Source: Methylobacterium radiodurans (lineage in GTDB: Bacteria > Pseudomonadota > Alphaproteobacteria > Rhizobiales > Beijerinckiaceae). Taken from it: DNA of 64,000 nt. Where the stretch lies: NCBI RefSeq assembly GCF_003173735.1, contig NZ_CP029551.1, positions 2,690,001 to 2,754,000 of the forward strand. Reading direction: 5' to 3'. This document shows, piece by piece, positions 49,828-58,426 of this stretch. Within the stretch, counting starts at the first letter, position 1; every line of letters starts with the position of its first letter. The notes under the pieces are model-generated. The model had not been told where the DNA came from. It saw nothing but the letters and a program-made list of their open reading frames with translations, and ran no database searches. A program made the position numbers and the translations under genes.

Positions 49828-51111
49828 ATGACTGTGAAGCTGATCCTGCGAAGCGCGACCGCGTCGGCTGCGCTGATGCTCGGCCTCGTCCAGGCTCAGG
49901 CCGCCGACATGCCGGCGCCGGTCGCAGTGCCCGTAACGGGGCCCTGCAAGACCGCCATCACCTTCCCGGCCTATGCCGGCGTGATCAAGCAGAACCCGGA
50001 TCCGTCCTGCTTCACCACCGGAATCGGCGACATCTACGTCGGCGGCGCCATCACCGGCTACGCGTATAATTACAGCGACCGCATCTCGTCGTTCTACACG
50101 CCGTTCGTCCCGGGGCAGCGCGACGACCGCGTCGCCCGCGTCGACTTCAGCAACGTCCAGGCCTTCATCCAGAAGGCCGACGGTCCGTTCCAGTTCTACA
50201 TCCAGACCGGCCTGTACTCGATCCCGGCACTTGGCTTCCCGACCTTCAGCGCGATCGACCAGACGGGCCTGCTGTTCAGCCCGCTCCCGGTGGTGTTCGG
50301 CAAGTGGGTGATCAACGACGAGTGGTCGATCCAGGGCGGCCGCATGCCGACCAATATCGGCACCGAGCTGGCCTTCACCTTCCAGAACCTGAACATCTCG
50401 CGGGGCCTCCTGTTCAACCAGGAGAACATCATCAACCAGGGCGTGCAGATCAACTACGCGAGCGGCCCGCTCGCGGCCTCGTTCGCGGTCACCGACGGCT
50501 TCTACTCGGGTGAGCTGAACTGGGTCACGGGCGCGATCACCTACAAGCTCGACGACTACAACACCATCGGCGTCAACGGCGGCACGAACTTCTCGCACTA
50601 CGACAGCCTGAACCAGAGCGCGCGGTTCTACTATGCCACCCCGTTGCCGCAGCAGAACAGCAGCATCATCAGTGCGAACTACACCTACGCCAACGGCCCG
50701 TGGATCGTGACGCCGTACATCCAGTACACCAGCGTCGATCGGGTCGCCTCGATCGGTCAGATCGGCGGCGAGACCTTCGGCGGCGCGATCCTGGCGAGCT
50801 ACGCCTTCACCGACAACTTCGCCCTCGCAGGTCGCTTCGAGTACATCACCCAGAGCGGCAGCCCGACCCTGCTCAACCGGACGAACATCCTCGGCTACGG
50901 CCCTGGCAGCGCGGCCTACTCCTTCACGGTCACGCCGACCTTCACCTGGGGTCGCTATTTCATCCGCGGCGAGTACTCGCATGTCGAGCTCACCGACTTC
51001 CAGCGCGGCGACCTCGCGCTCGGCGGCACCAATGTGGGCTTCGGCTTCGGTCCCGCCGGCAACCGGGCGAGCCAAGACCGCTACATGGTCGAGACGGGCT
51101 TCACCTTCTGA
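49828..51111 (+). CDS. Outer-membrane beta-barrel porin
   Basis: 427 aa with a Sec signal peptide (MTVKLILRSATASAALMLGLVQAQA, cleavage before ADMPAP). The mature protein has alternating amphipathic strands rich in Tyr, Phe, Asn and Gly, and ends in Phe (MVETGFTF), the BAM recognition signature. It resembles alphaproteobacterial putative porins of the BBP2/OmpL type rather than classical trimeric porins. Two Cys (GPCKTAI, PSCFTTG) near the N-terminus may form a disulfide. Specificity unknown. Monocistronic, closed by a large hairpin. Confidence 0.88.
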   Translation: MTVKLILRSATASAALMLGLVQAQAADMPAPVAVPVTGPCKTAITFPAYAGVIKQNPDPSCFTTGIGDIYVGGAITGYAYNYSDRISSFYTPFVPGQRDDRVARVDFSNVQAFIQKADGPFQFYIQTGLYSIPALGFPTFSAIDQTGLLFSPLPVVFGKWVINDEWSIQGGRMPTNIGTELAFTFQNLNISRGLLFNQENIINQGVQINYASGPLAASFAVTDGFYSGELNWVTGAITYKLDDYNTIGVNGGTNFSHYDSLNQSARFYYATPLPQQNSSIISANYTYANGPWIVTPYIQYTSVDRVASIGQIGGETFGGAILASYAFTDNFALAGRFEYITQSGSPTLLNRTNILGYGPGSAAYSFTVTPTFTWGRYFIRGEYSHVELTDFQRGDLALGGTNVGFGFGPAGNRASQDRYMVETGFTF

Positions 51112-51145
51112 TGTTCCTCGGGACGCGCCCGGCGCGTCCCGCATG

Positions 51146-51199
51146 GACCACGCGAACGAGGGGCGGCGAGATTTCTCGCCGCCCCTCGTTCGCGTGGTC
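51146..51199. terminator. 25-bp perfect hairpin between porin and serC
   Basis: Perfect inverted repeat of 25 bp with the loop ATTT, spanning the gap between convergent porin and serC genes; the arm begins GACCACGCGAACGAGG. A smaller stem GGGACGCGCC/GGCGCGTCCC precedes it (51122-51140). There is no T-run, so it may act as a bidirectional roadblock, a transcript-stabilising 3' hairpin or an RNase III target. Confidence 0.75.
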
Positions 51200-51206
51200 G
51201 AATGGT

Positions 51207-51277
51207 CATGGATCCCGAAGGTCCGAGGCCTTCAGGTGCGGGGTGCGGAACCCTGCGGCAGGGCTCCGCGCTGCGCC
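51207..51277. repeat. Family 2 dispersed intergenic repeat (diverged)
   Basis: GGATCCCGAAGGTCC...AGGCCTTCAGG followed by GGAACCCTGCGGCAGGGCTCC, immediately before the 3' end of serC. Similar in order of elements to 33013-33072 and 42646-42781. Confidence 0.45.
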
Positions 51278-52447
51278 CTAGGCCGCTCGAGAGAGCCTCG
51301 CCTTCTCCTGCGCGAAGGCCCAGTCCAGCCAGGGGAAGAGGGCTTCGAGATCGGCGGTCTCGACGGTCGCGCCGCACCAGAGGCGCAGGCCCGCCGGCGC
51401 GTCCCTGTAGGCGCCGATATCGAGGGCGACGCCCTCGCGCTCCAGGGCCGCGACGATGCCGGAGGCCACGGCCGCAACGGCCGCATCCCCCTTCGCCAGC
51501 ACGTCCGGATCGGCGATGACGAGGCAGACGCCGGTATTCGAGTAGGTGGCGGGATCGACTGCGAGATGGCCGATCCAGGGCGTGCGCGCCACCCAGGCAT
51601 GGACCGCGGCGGCGTTGGCATCGGCCCGCGCGTGGAGCGCGTCGAGGCCGCCGATCGACTCGGCCCAGCGCAGGGTGTCGATGTAGTCCTCGACCGCGAG
51701 CATCGAGGGCGTGTTGATGGTGTCGCCCTGGAAGATGCCTTCGATGAGCCGACCGCCCTTGGTGAGGCGGAACACCTTCGGCACCGGCCAGGCGGGCGTG
51801 TGGCTCTCCAGCCGCGCGACGGCGCGGGGCGAGAGGATCAGCATGCCGTGCGCGGCCTCGCCGCCCATCACCTTCTGCCAGGAGAAGGTGAGGACGTCGA
51901 TCTTGTCCCAGGCGAGCGGTTGCGCGAAGGCCGCGGAGGTGGCGTCGCAGATCGTGATGCCCTCGCGGTCGGCCGCGATCCAGTCGCCGTTCGGGACCTT
52001 CACGCCGGCGGCGGTGCCGTTCCAGGTGAAGACGACGTCGCTGCGCCGCGTATCGATGGCCGAGAGGTCCGGCAGCGTGCCGTAGGACGCCTTGTGGATG
52101 CGCGGGCTGATCTTCAGCTCGGAGAGCGCGTCGGTGACCCATTCGAGGCCGAAGGCTTCCCAGGCCGCGACCTCGACGGTCCGCTCACCCAGCATGGTCC
52201 ACATCGCCATCTCGACGGCGCCGGTATCGGAGGCGGGCACGATGCCGATGCGGTAGTCGGCCGGCACGCGCAGCACTGTGCGAGTCAGGTCGATCGCCTG
52301 CTTCAGCTTGGCCTTGCCCAGCGCCGAGCGGTGCGAGCGGCCGAGCGCGGCGTCCGAGAGGGCCTGGAGGTTCCAACCGGGGCGCTTGGCGCAGGGGCCG
52401 GACGAGAAGTTCGGCACGCGCGGACGGGCGGCGGGACGGTCGGACAT
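51278..52447 (-). CDS. serC: Phosphoserine aminotransferase
   Basis: 389-aa PLP enzyme of serine (and pyridoxine) synthesis. [15 protein letters not shown] at the N-terminus, [13 protein letters not shown], the PLP-Lys segment [19 protein letters not shown], and [15 protein letters not shown] identify the alphaproteobacterial/methanosarcinal-type SerC. ATG 52447 is chosen because AGGTGA lies five bases upstream; ATG 52453 and GTG 52456 overlap that RBS. No serA is adjacent on this side. Convergent with the porin gene. Confidence 0.94.
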   Translation of the reverse strand: MSDRPAARPRVPNFSSGPCAKRPGWNLQALSDAALGRSHRSALGKAKLKQAIDLTRTVLRVPADYRIGIVPASDTGAVEMAMWTMLGERTVEVAAWEAFGLEWVTDALSELKISPRIHKASYGTLPDLSAIDTRRSDVVFTWNGTAAGVKVPNGDWIAADREGITICDATSAAFAQPLAWDKIDVLTFSWQKVMGGEAAHGMLILSPRAVARLESHTPAWPVPKVFRLTKGGRLIEGIFQGDTINTPSMLAVEDYIDTLRWAESIGGLDALHARADANAAAVHAWVARTPWIGHLAVDPATYSNTGVCLVIADPDVLAKGDAAVAAVASGIVAALEREGVALDIGAYRDAPAGLRLWCGATVETADLEALFPWLDWAFAQEKARLSRAA

Positions 52448-52562
52448 CGGCATCACCTGGCAGTCGGATTCGCCATGACGCTGGGGCGAATCGAGCCGGT
52501 GCTCGTGCGCCGAGTCGCGGTCGTGCGCAAGGGGCTTGCCCGCAACAGGGATATGCCGATCG

Positions 52563-53282
52563 TCAGCGCGCCCGCCCAGGCGCGTGCACCGCCAAGAGAT
52601 CCGGCCGCCGCTCGGCGGTGATCCGCTCGGCCTCGGCCCGGCGCCAGCGGGCGACGGCGCCGTGATTGCCGCTGTTCAGCACGTCGGGAATCGAGCACCC
52701 CTCCCACTCGCGCGGCCGGGTGTAGTGCGGGTATTCGAGGAGCCCCCCCTCAAAGCTCTCCTCCTCGCCGGAGGCCGCCTTGCCCATCACGCCGGGAAGC
52801 AGGCGCACGCAGGCGTCGAGGAGCGTCAGGGCAGCGATCTCGCCGCCGGATAGCACGTAGTCGCCGATCGAGACCTCCTCCAGTCCGCGCCCCGCGATGA
52901 CGCGCTCGTCCACGCCCTCGAAGCGCCCGCAGACGACGAGCGCGCCCGGCCCCTCGGCGAGGGCCCGCACCCGCGCCTGGGTCAGCGGGCGGCCGCGGGG
53001 CGACATCAGCAGGCGCGGGCGGGCATCGCCCGGCTCCGTGGCAGCGTCGATCGCCGCCGCCAGCACGTCGCAGCGCAGCACCATGCCGGCGCCACCGCCG
53101 GCCGGGGTGTCGTCCACGCTGCGGTGGCGGCCGATCCCATGCTCGCGGATGTTGCGGGCCTCGCAGGTCCAGTCGCCCCGGGCCAGCGCGTCGCCCGAGA
53201 GCGAGATGCCGAGCGGGCCCGGGAACATCTCCGGGTAGAGGGTGAGGATCGTGGCCCGCCAGGGCCGGGAGGGCATCGTCAT
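52563..53282 (-). CDS. trmD: tRNA (guanine-N1)-methyltransferase TrmD
   Basis: 239-aa SPOUT methyltransferase making m1G37. [37 protein letters not shown], the trefoil-knot SAM loops [14 protein letters not shown] and [15 protein letters not shown], and the late [12 protein letters not shown] are diagnostic. In most genomes trmD directly follows rimM; here an opposite-strand methyltransferase gene (53362-54084) lies between them, so trmD needs its own promoter. rplS, the usual next gene, is absent. Confidence 0.97.
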   Translation of the reverse strand: MTMPSRPWRATILTLYPEMFPGPLGISLSGDALARGDWTCEARNIREHGIGRHRSVDDTPAGGGAGMVLRCDVLAAAIDAATEPGDARPRLLMSPRGRPLTQARVRALAEGPGALVVCGRFEGVDERVIAGRGLEEVSIGDYVLSGGEIAALTLLDACVRLLPGVMGKAASGEEESFEGGLLEYPHYTRPREWEGCSIPDVLNSGNHGAVARWRRAEAERITAERRPDLLAVHAPGRAR

Positions 53283-53361
53283 GCGGGGGTGATGGCGGGG
53301 GCACCGGCCTGGGTCAATCGCGCGCTGCAACGGCCCGGCAGGCGCCGGCGTTGCCCGCCCG

Positions 53362-54084
53362 ATGATCCGCGCCGCCCTCGTCCTGCTCGCCCTCTCCGCC
53401 GCTGCCCAGGCCGCCGAACCGCTGGGACCGCCGGGCGCGACGGCCTCCGCCTTTCCGAAGCCGGACCGGCCGGTGGCCGAGATCGTGGCGCCGCAATGGA
53501 CGCCGGAAGGCCAGCGCGACCGCAACGGCGAGTTCGCCGACGTGGCGCGCCTGCTTCGCATCGCGCCCGGCGAGACGGTGGCCGATATCGGCGCGGGCTC
53601 GGGCTACTACGTGGTGCGGCTGAGCCCGCTGGTCGGCCCGCAGGGCCGGGTCCTCGCGGAGGACGTGACGCCGAGCTACCTCGCTGCCCTGGAGAAGCGG
53701 GTGCGGGACCTCTCCAACGTCACGGTGGTGCGGGGCGAGCCGCACGACCCGCGCCTGCCGCCGGCCTCGGTCGATGCGGCGATCCTCGTCCACATGTATC
53801 ACGAGATCGTCCAGCCCTACGGGCTGCTGCACAACCTCGCGGCGGCGATGAAGCCCGGCGGCCGGGTCGGCATCCTCGACGCCGACGCGGTGCCGGCCCG
53901 CCACGGCACGCCGCCGGCGCTGCTGCGCTGCGAGCTGGCGGCCGCGGGCTACCGCGAGACCGACTTCTCGTGGCTCAAGGACGGGACCTACCTGGCGGTC
54001 TTCGAGGCGCCCGCGCCGGAGCGGCGGCCCGATCCCGCGGGCATCCGACCCTGCGCCGACACGGCGACGCGCGAGGGCCGCTGA
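53362..54084 (+). CDS. Exported class I SAM-dependent methyltransferase-like protein
   Basis: 240 aa. A cleavable signal peptide ([18 protein letters not shown], about 1-18) precedes a Rossmann methyltransferase domain: motif [18 protein letters not shown] (about 73-89), acidic motif [13 protein letters not shown], motif [14 protein letters not shown], and motif [14 protein letters not shown]. Family members with signal peptides are known in proteobacteria but unexplained, since SAM is cytoplasmic. Substrate unknown. It is inserted on the opposite strand between rimM and trmD. Confidence 0.85.
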   Translation: MIRAALVLLALSAAAQAAEPLGPPGATASAFPKPDRPVAEIVAPQWTPEGQRDRNGEFADVARLLRIAPGETVADIGAGSGYYVVRLSPLVGPQGRVLAEDVTPSYLAALEKRVRDLSNVTVVRGEPHDPRLPPASVDAAILVHMYHEIVQPYGLLHNLAAAMKPGGRVGILDADAVPARHGTPPALLRCELAAAGYRETDFSWLKDGTYLAVFEAPAPERRPDPAGIRPCADTATREGR

Positions 54085-54100
54085 GCGGGCTCAGGGACGT

Positions 54101-54766
54101 TCAGGCCGGTTCGTCGGCGGGCTTCTCGCCGGGGGGTGCGAAGAAGTCTCCGGGCAGCACCGCGACGACGCGGCCGTTCGCGACGTCGAGGGTCGGCACG
54201 AAGGCCTTGGTGAAGGGGAGGAGGGCGGTCGGGCCGCCCTGCACGGAGCGGATCTCCAGGAGGTCGCCGCCGCCGTAATTCGGCACCGCCACGATGCTGC
54301 CGAGCTGAGCCCCGGCCTCGTCCACGACCGCGAGCCCGATCAGGTCGGCGAGGAAGAACTCGTCCTCGTCGGGCTCCCCGAGCTTCTCGCGCGCGATCGA
54401 CAGGCTGACCCGGTTGAGCGCCTCGGCCCCGGTGCGGTCGGCCACGCCCTTCACGCGGCAGAGCAGGATGTCGGCGGCGGCGCCCGGGGCAGGGCGGGCA
54501 TCGAGGAGTTCGAGGCTGCGCCCGTCGGAGGTGCGCAGGGGGCCGTAGCCCGCGATGGCGAGCGGATCACCGGTGTAGGATTTCAGCCGGATCTCACCGT
54601 GCAGGCCGTGCGGGCGGCCGAACTCGCCGAGCAGCACGAGGTCGGGATCGGGCGAGACGGGCTTCGGGGGAGGCGCCCTGCGGGCGGAGGTCACCGCGGC
54701 CGGATCGAGACGGCCCGAGCGCCGCGCGCCGTCGCCGTGCGAGTGGGATCCGGGACGACGGGCCAT
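54101..54766 (-). CDS. rimM: Ribosome maturation factor RimM
   Basis: 221 aa. A disordered Arg/Pro-rich N-terminal extension (about 1-40) is followed by the RimM N domain ([25 protein letters not shown]) and the PRC-barrel C domain ([58 protein letters not shown]). It helps mature the 30S head. ATG 54766 is the first start that gives a plausible N-terminus. It follows rpsP by 167 bases, with a family 1 repeat between. Confidence 0.95.
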   Translation of the reverse strand: MARRPGSHSHGDGARRSGRLDPAAVTSARRAPPPKPVSPDPDLVLLGEFGRPHGLHGEIRLKSYTGDPLAIAGYGPLRTSDGRSLELLDARPAPGAAADILLCRVKGVADRTGAEALNRVSLSIAREKLGEPDEDEFFLADLIGLAVVDEAGAQLGSIVAVPNYGGGDLLEIRSVQGGPTALLPFTKAFVPTLDVANGRVVAVLPGDFFAPPGEKPADEPA

Positions 54767-54866
54767 GCGGGGCTCTGTCCTTGGCTGGTGCGCCGCGGGG
54801 CGGCGGGCGGGGAGGGCAGTCACGCGGCGCGCCGTGGCGCACCGACCGGTACCGCCCTCGCTCCGT

Positions 54867-54889
54867 CCCCTCCCCATACCGGGGAGGGG
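54867..54889. repeat. Family 1 palindromic intergenic repeat
   Basis: CCCCTCCCC-ATACC-GGGGAGGGG in the rpsP-rimM gap. Related to 38697-38725. It may attenuate or stabilise the rpsP transcript; no T-run. Confidence 0.65.
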
Positions 54890-54933
54890 CTGGTAAGCAA
54901 GGGCCGAGGACAGGCGCCTCAGGCCGGTGGCCC

Positions 54934-55293
54934 TCAGGCCGCGGCGTCCTCGGCCGGGGCGGCCTTCTCGGCGCGCTTGGCGGCGCGCTCCTTGGACTTC
55001 TCGCCGGGCTCGGCCTTCTGCGGGTTGTTGCGGGCCGGGCGCTTGGCGAGGCCGGCGGCGTCGAGGAAGCGCAGGACGCGGTCGGTCGGCTGGGCGCCCT
55101 TGGCGAGCCAGGCCTGGACCTTCTCGGTGTCGAGCACGATGCGGGCCGGATCGTCCTTGGCCTTCATCGGGTCGTAGGCGCCGACCTTCTCGATGAAGCG
55201 GCCGTCGCGCGGGGAGCGGGCGTCGGCGACGACGATGCGGTAGTACGGGCGCTTCTTGGCGCCGCCACGGGTGAGACGGATCTTCAGGGACAT
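54934..55293 (-). CDS. rpsP: 30S ribosomal protein S16
   Basis: 119 aa: the S16 core [42 protein letters not shown]... (about 1-80) is intact and followed by a Lys/Ala/Glu-rich tail usual in alphaproteobacteria. An AGGAG RBS lies before the ATG. It is downstream of ffh; the frameshifted reading frame of ffh would run into this RBS, whereas the native ffh stop at 55358 would not. Confidence 0.97.
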   Translation of the reverse strand: MSLKIRLTRGGAKKRPYYRIVVADARSPRDGRFIEKVGAYDPMKAKDDPARIVLDTEKVQAWLAKGAQPTDRVLRFLDAAGLAKRPARNNPQKAEPGEKSKERAAKRAEKAAPAEDAAA

Positions 55294-55302
55294 GGTTTTC
55301 TC

Positions 55303-56916
55303 CTAGAACGAGGTCATGGACGGGCGGAGGGCGCGCGAACCTGCGACGCCGGTCGCCCTACTTCTTCTTCCCGAACGGGAATCCACCGAGACCGGGAAGC
55401 CCCGGCATCTTCGGCCCGCCGAGCCCCGGAAGGCCCGGCATCTTTCCGCCACCGAGTCCCGGCGGCATGGGCGGCAGCTTGCCGCCGAACTGCTTCTCCA
55501 GCGCCGCGATCTGCTCAGGGCTGGGCTCCGGCATGCCGGGGGCAGGCCCGGCATCCCGCCGGGCATCCCGCCGCCGAGGCCGAACATGTTGCCGATCGCT
55601 TGGCCGATGCCGCGCTTGCCCGAGCCCATGGCCTTCATCATGTCGGCCATGGTTCGGTGCATCTTGAGGAGCTTGTTGATCTCCTCGACCTTCACGCCGG
55701 AACCCGCCGCGATGCGCTTCTTACGGGAGTTCTTGAGGAGGTCGGGGTTCTTGCGCTCCTGGGGCGTCATCGACGAGATGATCGCGCGCTGGCGCTTGAA
55801 CATCTTCTCGTCGAGGTTGGCGCCCTCGACCTGCTTCTTGATCTGCCCCATGCCGGGCAGCATGCCCATCAGGCCGCCGATGCCGCCCATCTTCTCCATC
55901 TGGGCGAGTTGCTGGGACAGGTCCTCGAGGTCGAACTTGCCCTTGCGCATCTTCTCGGCGGTGCGCATCGCCTGCTCGGCATCGATGGTCTCCGCCGCCT
56001 TCTCGACGAGGGAGACGATGTCGCCCATGCCGAGGATGCGGTTGGCCACGCGCGCGGGATGAAACTCCTCCAGCGCGTCGACCTTCTCGCCGACGCCGAC
56101 AAGCTTGATCGGCTTGCCGGTGACCGCCCGCATCGAGAGCGCCGCGCCGCCGCGCGAATCGCCGTCCATGCGGGTGAGCACGATGCCGGTGACACCCAGC
56201 CGCTGGTCGAAGGCGCGGGCGGTGTTGACCGCGTCCTGGCCGGTGAGCGCGTCGGCCACCAGAAGCACCTCGTGCGGCCGGGTCGCGGCCTTCACCTCGG
56301 CGGCCTCGGCCATCAGGCCCTCGTCCACCGTGGTGCGGCCGGCGGTGTCGAGCATCACCACGTCGAAGCCGCCGAGCCGGGCGGCGTCCATCGCGCGCTT
56401 AGCGATCTGGACCGCCGACTGGCCGGCCACGATCGGCAGCGACTCGACGCCGACCTGTTTGGCCAGCACCGCGAGTTGCTCCATCGCGGCCGGGCGGCGG
56501 GTGTCGAGGGAAGCGAGCAGCACCTTGCGCCGCTCGCGCTCAGTGAGGCGCCGGGCGATCTTGGCGGTTGTGGTCGTTTTACCTGAGCCCTGCAGGCCGA
56601 CCATCAGGATCGGCACGGGGGCGGGGGCGTTGAGATCGACCGTCTCGGCGTCGGTGCCGAGCATCGCCACCAGCTCGTCGTTGACGATCTTCACGACCAT
56701 CTGGCCGGGCGTGACCGACTTCAGAACGACGGCGCCGACCGCCTTCTCGCGCACCCGGTCGGTGAAGCCGCGCACCACCTCGAGGGCGACGTCGGCCTCC
56801 AGCAGGGCGCGGCGCACCTCGCGCATGGCGGCGGTGACGTCGGCCTCGGTCAGCGCACCGCGGCGGGTGAGCCCAGAGAGGATGCCGGAGAGGCGGTCGG
56901 AGAGACCTTCGAACAT
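55303..56916 (-). CDS. ffh: Signal recognition particle protein Ffh, C-terminal frameshift
   Basis: SRP GTPase that targets nascent membrane proteins with 4.5S RNA. The N domain, the G domain ([38 protein letters not shown]) and the Met-rich M domain ([50 protein letters not shown]) are intact to about residue 457. After [12 protein letters not shown] the open frame becomes Arg/Ser-rich nonsense. Adding one base in the five-G run at 55538-55542 restores a Gly/Pro/Met tail ([19 protein letters not shown], then GLPGLGG repeats, FPFGKKK) ending at 55358. So either a sequencing indel or a real frameshift altered the last ~60 residues; the functional core is unaffected. Confidence 0.93.
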   Translation of the reverse strand: MFEGLSDRLSGILSGLTRRGALTEADVTAAMREVRRALLEADVALEVVRGFTDRVREKAVGAVVLKSVTPGQMVVKIVNDELVAMLGTDAETVDLNAPAPVPILMVGLQGSGKTTTTAKIARRLTERERRKVLLASLDTRRPAAMEQLAVLAKQVGVESLPIVAGQSAVQIAKRAMDAARLGGFDVVMLDTAGRTTVDEGLMAEAAEVKAATRPHEVLLVADALTGQDAVNTARAFDQRLGVTGIVLTRMDGDSRGGAALSMRAVTGKPIKLVGVGEKVDALEEFHPARVANRILGMGDIVSLVEKAAETIDAEQAMRTAEKMRKGKFDLEDLSQQLAQMEKMGGIGGLMGMLPGMGQIKKQVEGANLDEKMFKRQRAIISSMTPQERKNPDLLKNSRKKRIAAGSGVKVEEINKLLKMHRTMADMMKAMGSGKRGIGQAIGNMFGLGGGMPGGMPGLPPACRSPALSRSRRWRSSSAASCRPCRRDSVAERCRAFRGSAGRRCRGFPVSVDSRSGRRSRATGVAGSRALRPSMTSF

Positions 56917-56934
56917 GCGGCTCGTCTGTCCCGC

Positions 56935-57147
56935 TTACTGGTGCAGCCCGGCCCGCTCGACGCGGCGGGCCTGGAGGTCGGCCTCGAATGCCTGGATGGC
57001 GCGGGCGAACTTGTCCCGGCACTCCGTGTTGCAGAAGCCCACGACGGCGCCGTTGTAGAGGGTGAGCGCGTCCGCCGAGATCGGCTTGCCCGACCACGGG
57101 CAGATCTCGTTGATCGCGTCCTCGATGTTCAGGCGCTCGGTCGGCAT
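56935..57147 (-). CDS. Small YHS/TRASH-like zinc-site protein
   Basis: 70 aa. CPWSGKPISADALTLYNGAVVGFCNTECRDKF has the Cys-x(n)-Cys-x3-Cys spacing and FCN-x2-C-x-KF pattern of YHS/TRASH-type metal-binding modules; the rest is an amphipathic helix. A GAGAGGTG RBS precedes ATG 57147. Located just upstream of ffh on the same strand (18-base gap), so probably co-transcribed. I do not recognise a named family or function; metal sensing or delivery is inference from the cysteines. Confidence 0.72.
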   Translation of the reverse strand: MPTERLNIEDAINEICPWSGKPISADALTLYNGAVVGFCNTECRDKFARAIQAFEADLQARRVERAGLHQ

Positions 57148-57453
57148 GGCTCGAACACCTCTCGGATGGCCAAGGCGTGGGTTTCCTCGGGTCCGTCGCC
57201 AACGCCGAGTGCGCCCGAGGGCGCACACGCGCTGTCGGGCGTTGGCCTCCGGCCTCTCGGGCCGGTCGGCTTCGGTGTCGACGACGATCGTCGGACGGGT
57301 CCGCGGCGGTAACCGTGCGGGCGGGCGAAGTCAAGCCGGGCCGCCCCGGCCGAGACAAGTCCGGGGCGGGACCGGGAGGAGTCGTTAAGCTTTACGGCTT
57401 GTTAAGCATGTTCGGGCTTGAATGCAGCATCCCGAACAGGACGACACAAGCCG
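57148..57453. other. Divergent intergenic region before the coiled-coil gene
   Basis: 306 bases. It includes an A+T-rich stretch with direct repeats GTTAAGC (57383-57389 and 57402-57408, 18-20 bases apart), probably part of the promoter of the plus-strand gene. No RNA gene, hairpin with T-run or ORF is convincing. Confidence 0.35.
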
Positions 57454-58005
57454 ATGTCGGAACCCGCCCGTCAATATCCGCCGACCGACACCGGCCCGCG
57501 GCCCGCCTCCGGCCCCCTGCGCGACTGGCTCGCCGCCATGAAGGCGCAAGTCCCGGCCAGCGCCGAGAACCCGGCCGAGCCGGTCCGGCGCGGCCCGCGG
57601 ATCGAGCCGGCGCGCCCGGAGCCCGGTTGGAGCCCCCGCGTCGTCGAGGGCCGCGGCATCCGCGCGGAGGATCCGGATCTCGCCGAACTGATGGCCGAGA
57701 ACTTGATGCTCAAGGCCAAGCTCGACCTCGAATCCGATCGGGAAGACGCACTCAAGGCGAAGCTGGCCGAGGAGATCCGCGCCCTTCGCACCCATGTGCG
57801 GGAGGAGGTCGGGCTCCTGGAGAACTTCCGGGCGGAGCGTGACCGGATCCTGGCCGAGTGCGACGGCCTGCGGGCCGAGCGCGACGCCGCCCAGGCCGAG
57901 AGCGCGCGGTTCGAGGCCGAGCGCGACGCCTCGCGCGAGGAGTGCGACCTGTGGCGGGCGCGGGCCGAGGCGCTGGCCCAGCCCCTGTTCCAGGCCCGGC
58001 GCTGA
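57454..58005 (+). CDS. Hypothetical coiled-coil protein
   Basis: 183 aa, no family recognised. The N-terminal 75 residues are Pro/Ala/Arg-rich and probably disordered. From about 80 to 175 a continuous heptad-like pattern of Leu/Glu/Arg (LAELMAENLMLKAKLDLE, RDRILAECDGLRAERDAAQAE) predicts a long coiled coil. No signal peptide. A stand-alone unit closed by the hairpin at 58038-58062. Possible scaffold or cell-shape factor, but nothing in the sequence shows this. Confidence 0.7.
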   Translation: MSEPARQYPPTDTGPRPASGPLRDWLAAMKAQVPASAENPAEPVRRGPRIEPARPEPGWSPRVVEGRGIRAEDPDLAELMAENLMLKAKLDLESDREDALKAKLAEEIRALRTHVREEVGLLENFRAERDRILAECDGLRAERDAAQAESARFEAERDASREECDLWRARAEALAQPLFQARR

Positions 58006-58037
58006 GCCGACCCGAGAAACACCAACCCGAAAAGCCG

Positions 58038-58068
58038 AAGGGCCGCCCCAGGGGCGGCCCTTCCATTG
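58038..58068. terminator. Bidirectional terminator between coiled-coil gene and small minus-strand unit
   Basis: 12-bp perfect stem AAGGGCCGCCCC / GGGGCGGCCCTT. Plus-strand flank TTCCATT, minus-strand flank CGGCTTTTCGGG. It can end the coiled-coil transcript and, from the other side, the small transcript starting near 58219. Confidence 0.75.
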
Positions 58069-58118
58069 CCGAACCGCGGTCCGGCCGAAACTGGTCCGAT
58101 GTCGGAACTCGGACGCCC

Positions 58119-58190
58119 TTAGAGGCGGGCGCCGGAGGCGACGGTCCAGGTCCGGTAAGCCGAGATGCGCGGCTGATGACAATGAGACAC
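58119..58190 (-). CDS. Candidate 23-residue small protein or leader peptide
   Basis: GTG at 58190 opens a 24-codon frame (peptide begins MSHCHQPRIS, ends VASGARL) stopped by TAA at 58119. Seven bases upstream lies AGGAGG within AAAGGAGGTGATCC, a near-complete complement of the 16S rRNA 3' end, far stronger than RBSs of neighbouring genes. A promoter-like pair (TTCACA-N17-TACCTT) precedes it and the bidirectional terminator follows, giving a self-contained transcript of about 190 nt. The peptide is Arg/Ser/His-rich with one Cys. Function unknown; a dual sRNA/small protein or a regulatory leader are options. Confidence 0.55.
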   Translation of the reverse strand: MSHCHQPRISAYRTWTVASGARL

Positions 58191-58225
58191 TGGATCACCT
58201 CCTTTCGTTGATTGCGGGAGAGCCC

Positions 58226-58254
58226 AAGGTAGGGGCAGCAGCGCGGCTTGTGAA
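58226..58254 (-). promoter_or_regulatory. Candidate sigma-70-type promoter for the small minus-strand unit
   Basis: On the minus strand TTCACA (58254-58249) and TACCTT (58231-58226) are separated by 17 bases, good -35 spacing and a moderate -10. Transcription would start near 58219, 12 bases before the strong Shine-Dalgarno. The remaining gap 58255-58426 up to the Rieske gene shows only G+C-rich sequence. Confidence 0.5.
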
Positions 58255-58426
58255 GGCCGCCGGCTGCGCCCACTCGCCGCAACGCGGCACGCCGCACCGG
58301 CAGGCTTCCGCGGCCCGGCGCGGCGGCGTATCAGGGCCGCAGACTTCCCGCGTCAGCCCCAGGGCCCCCTTGTCCGTCTCCCCGCTGCCCAACGCGCGCT
58401 CCGACGACGCCCTCGACCCGGCGGCC

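Noticed and set aside
58190..58207. Plus-strand sequence CTGGATCACCTCCTTTC looks like the 3' end of 16S rRNA
   Set aside because: No other rRNA sequence is nearby; it is the complement of the very strong minus-strand Shine-Dalgarno AAAGGAGGTGATCC.
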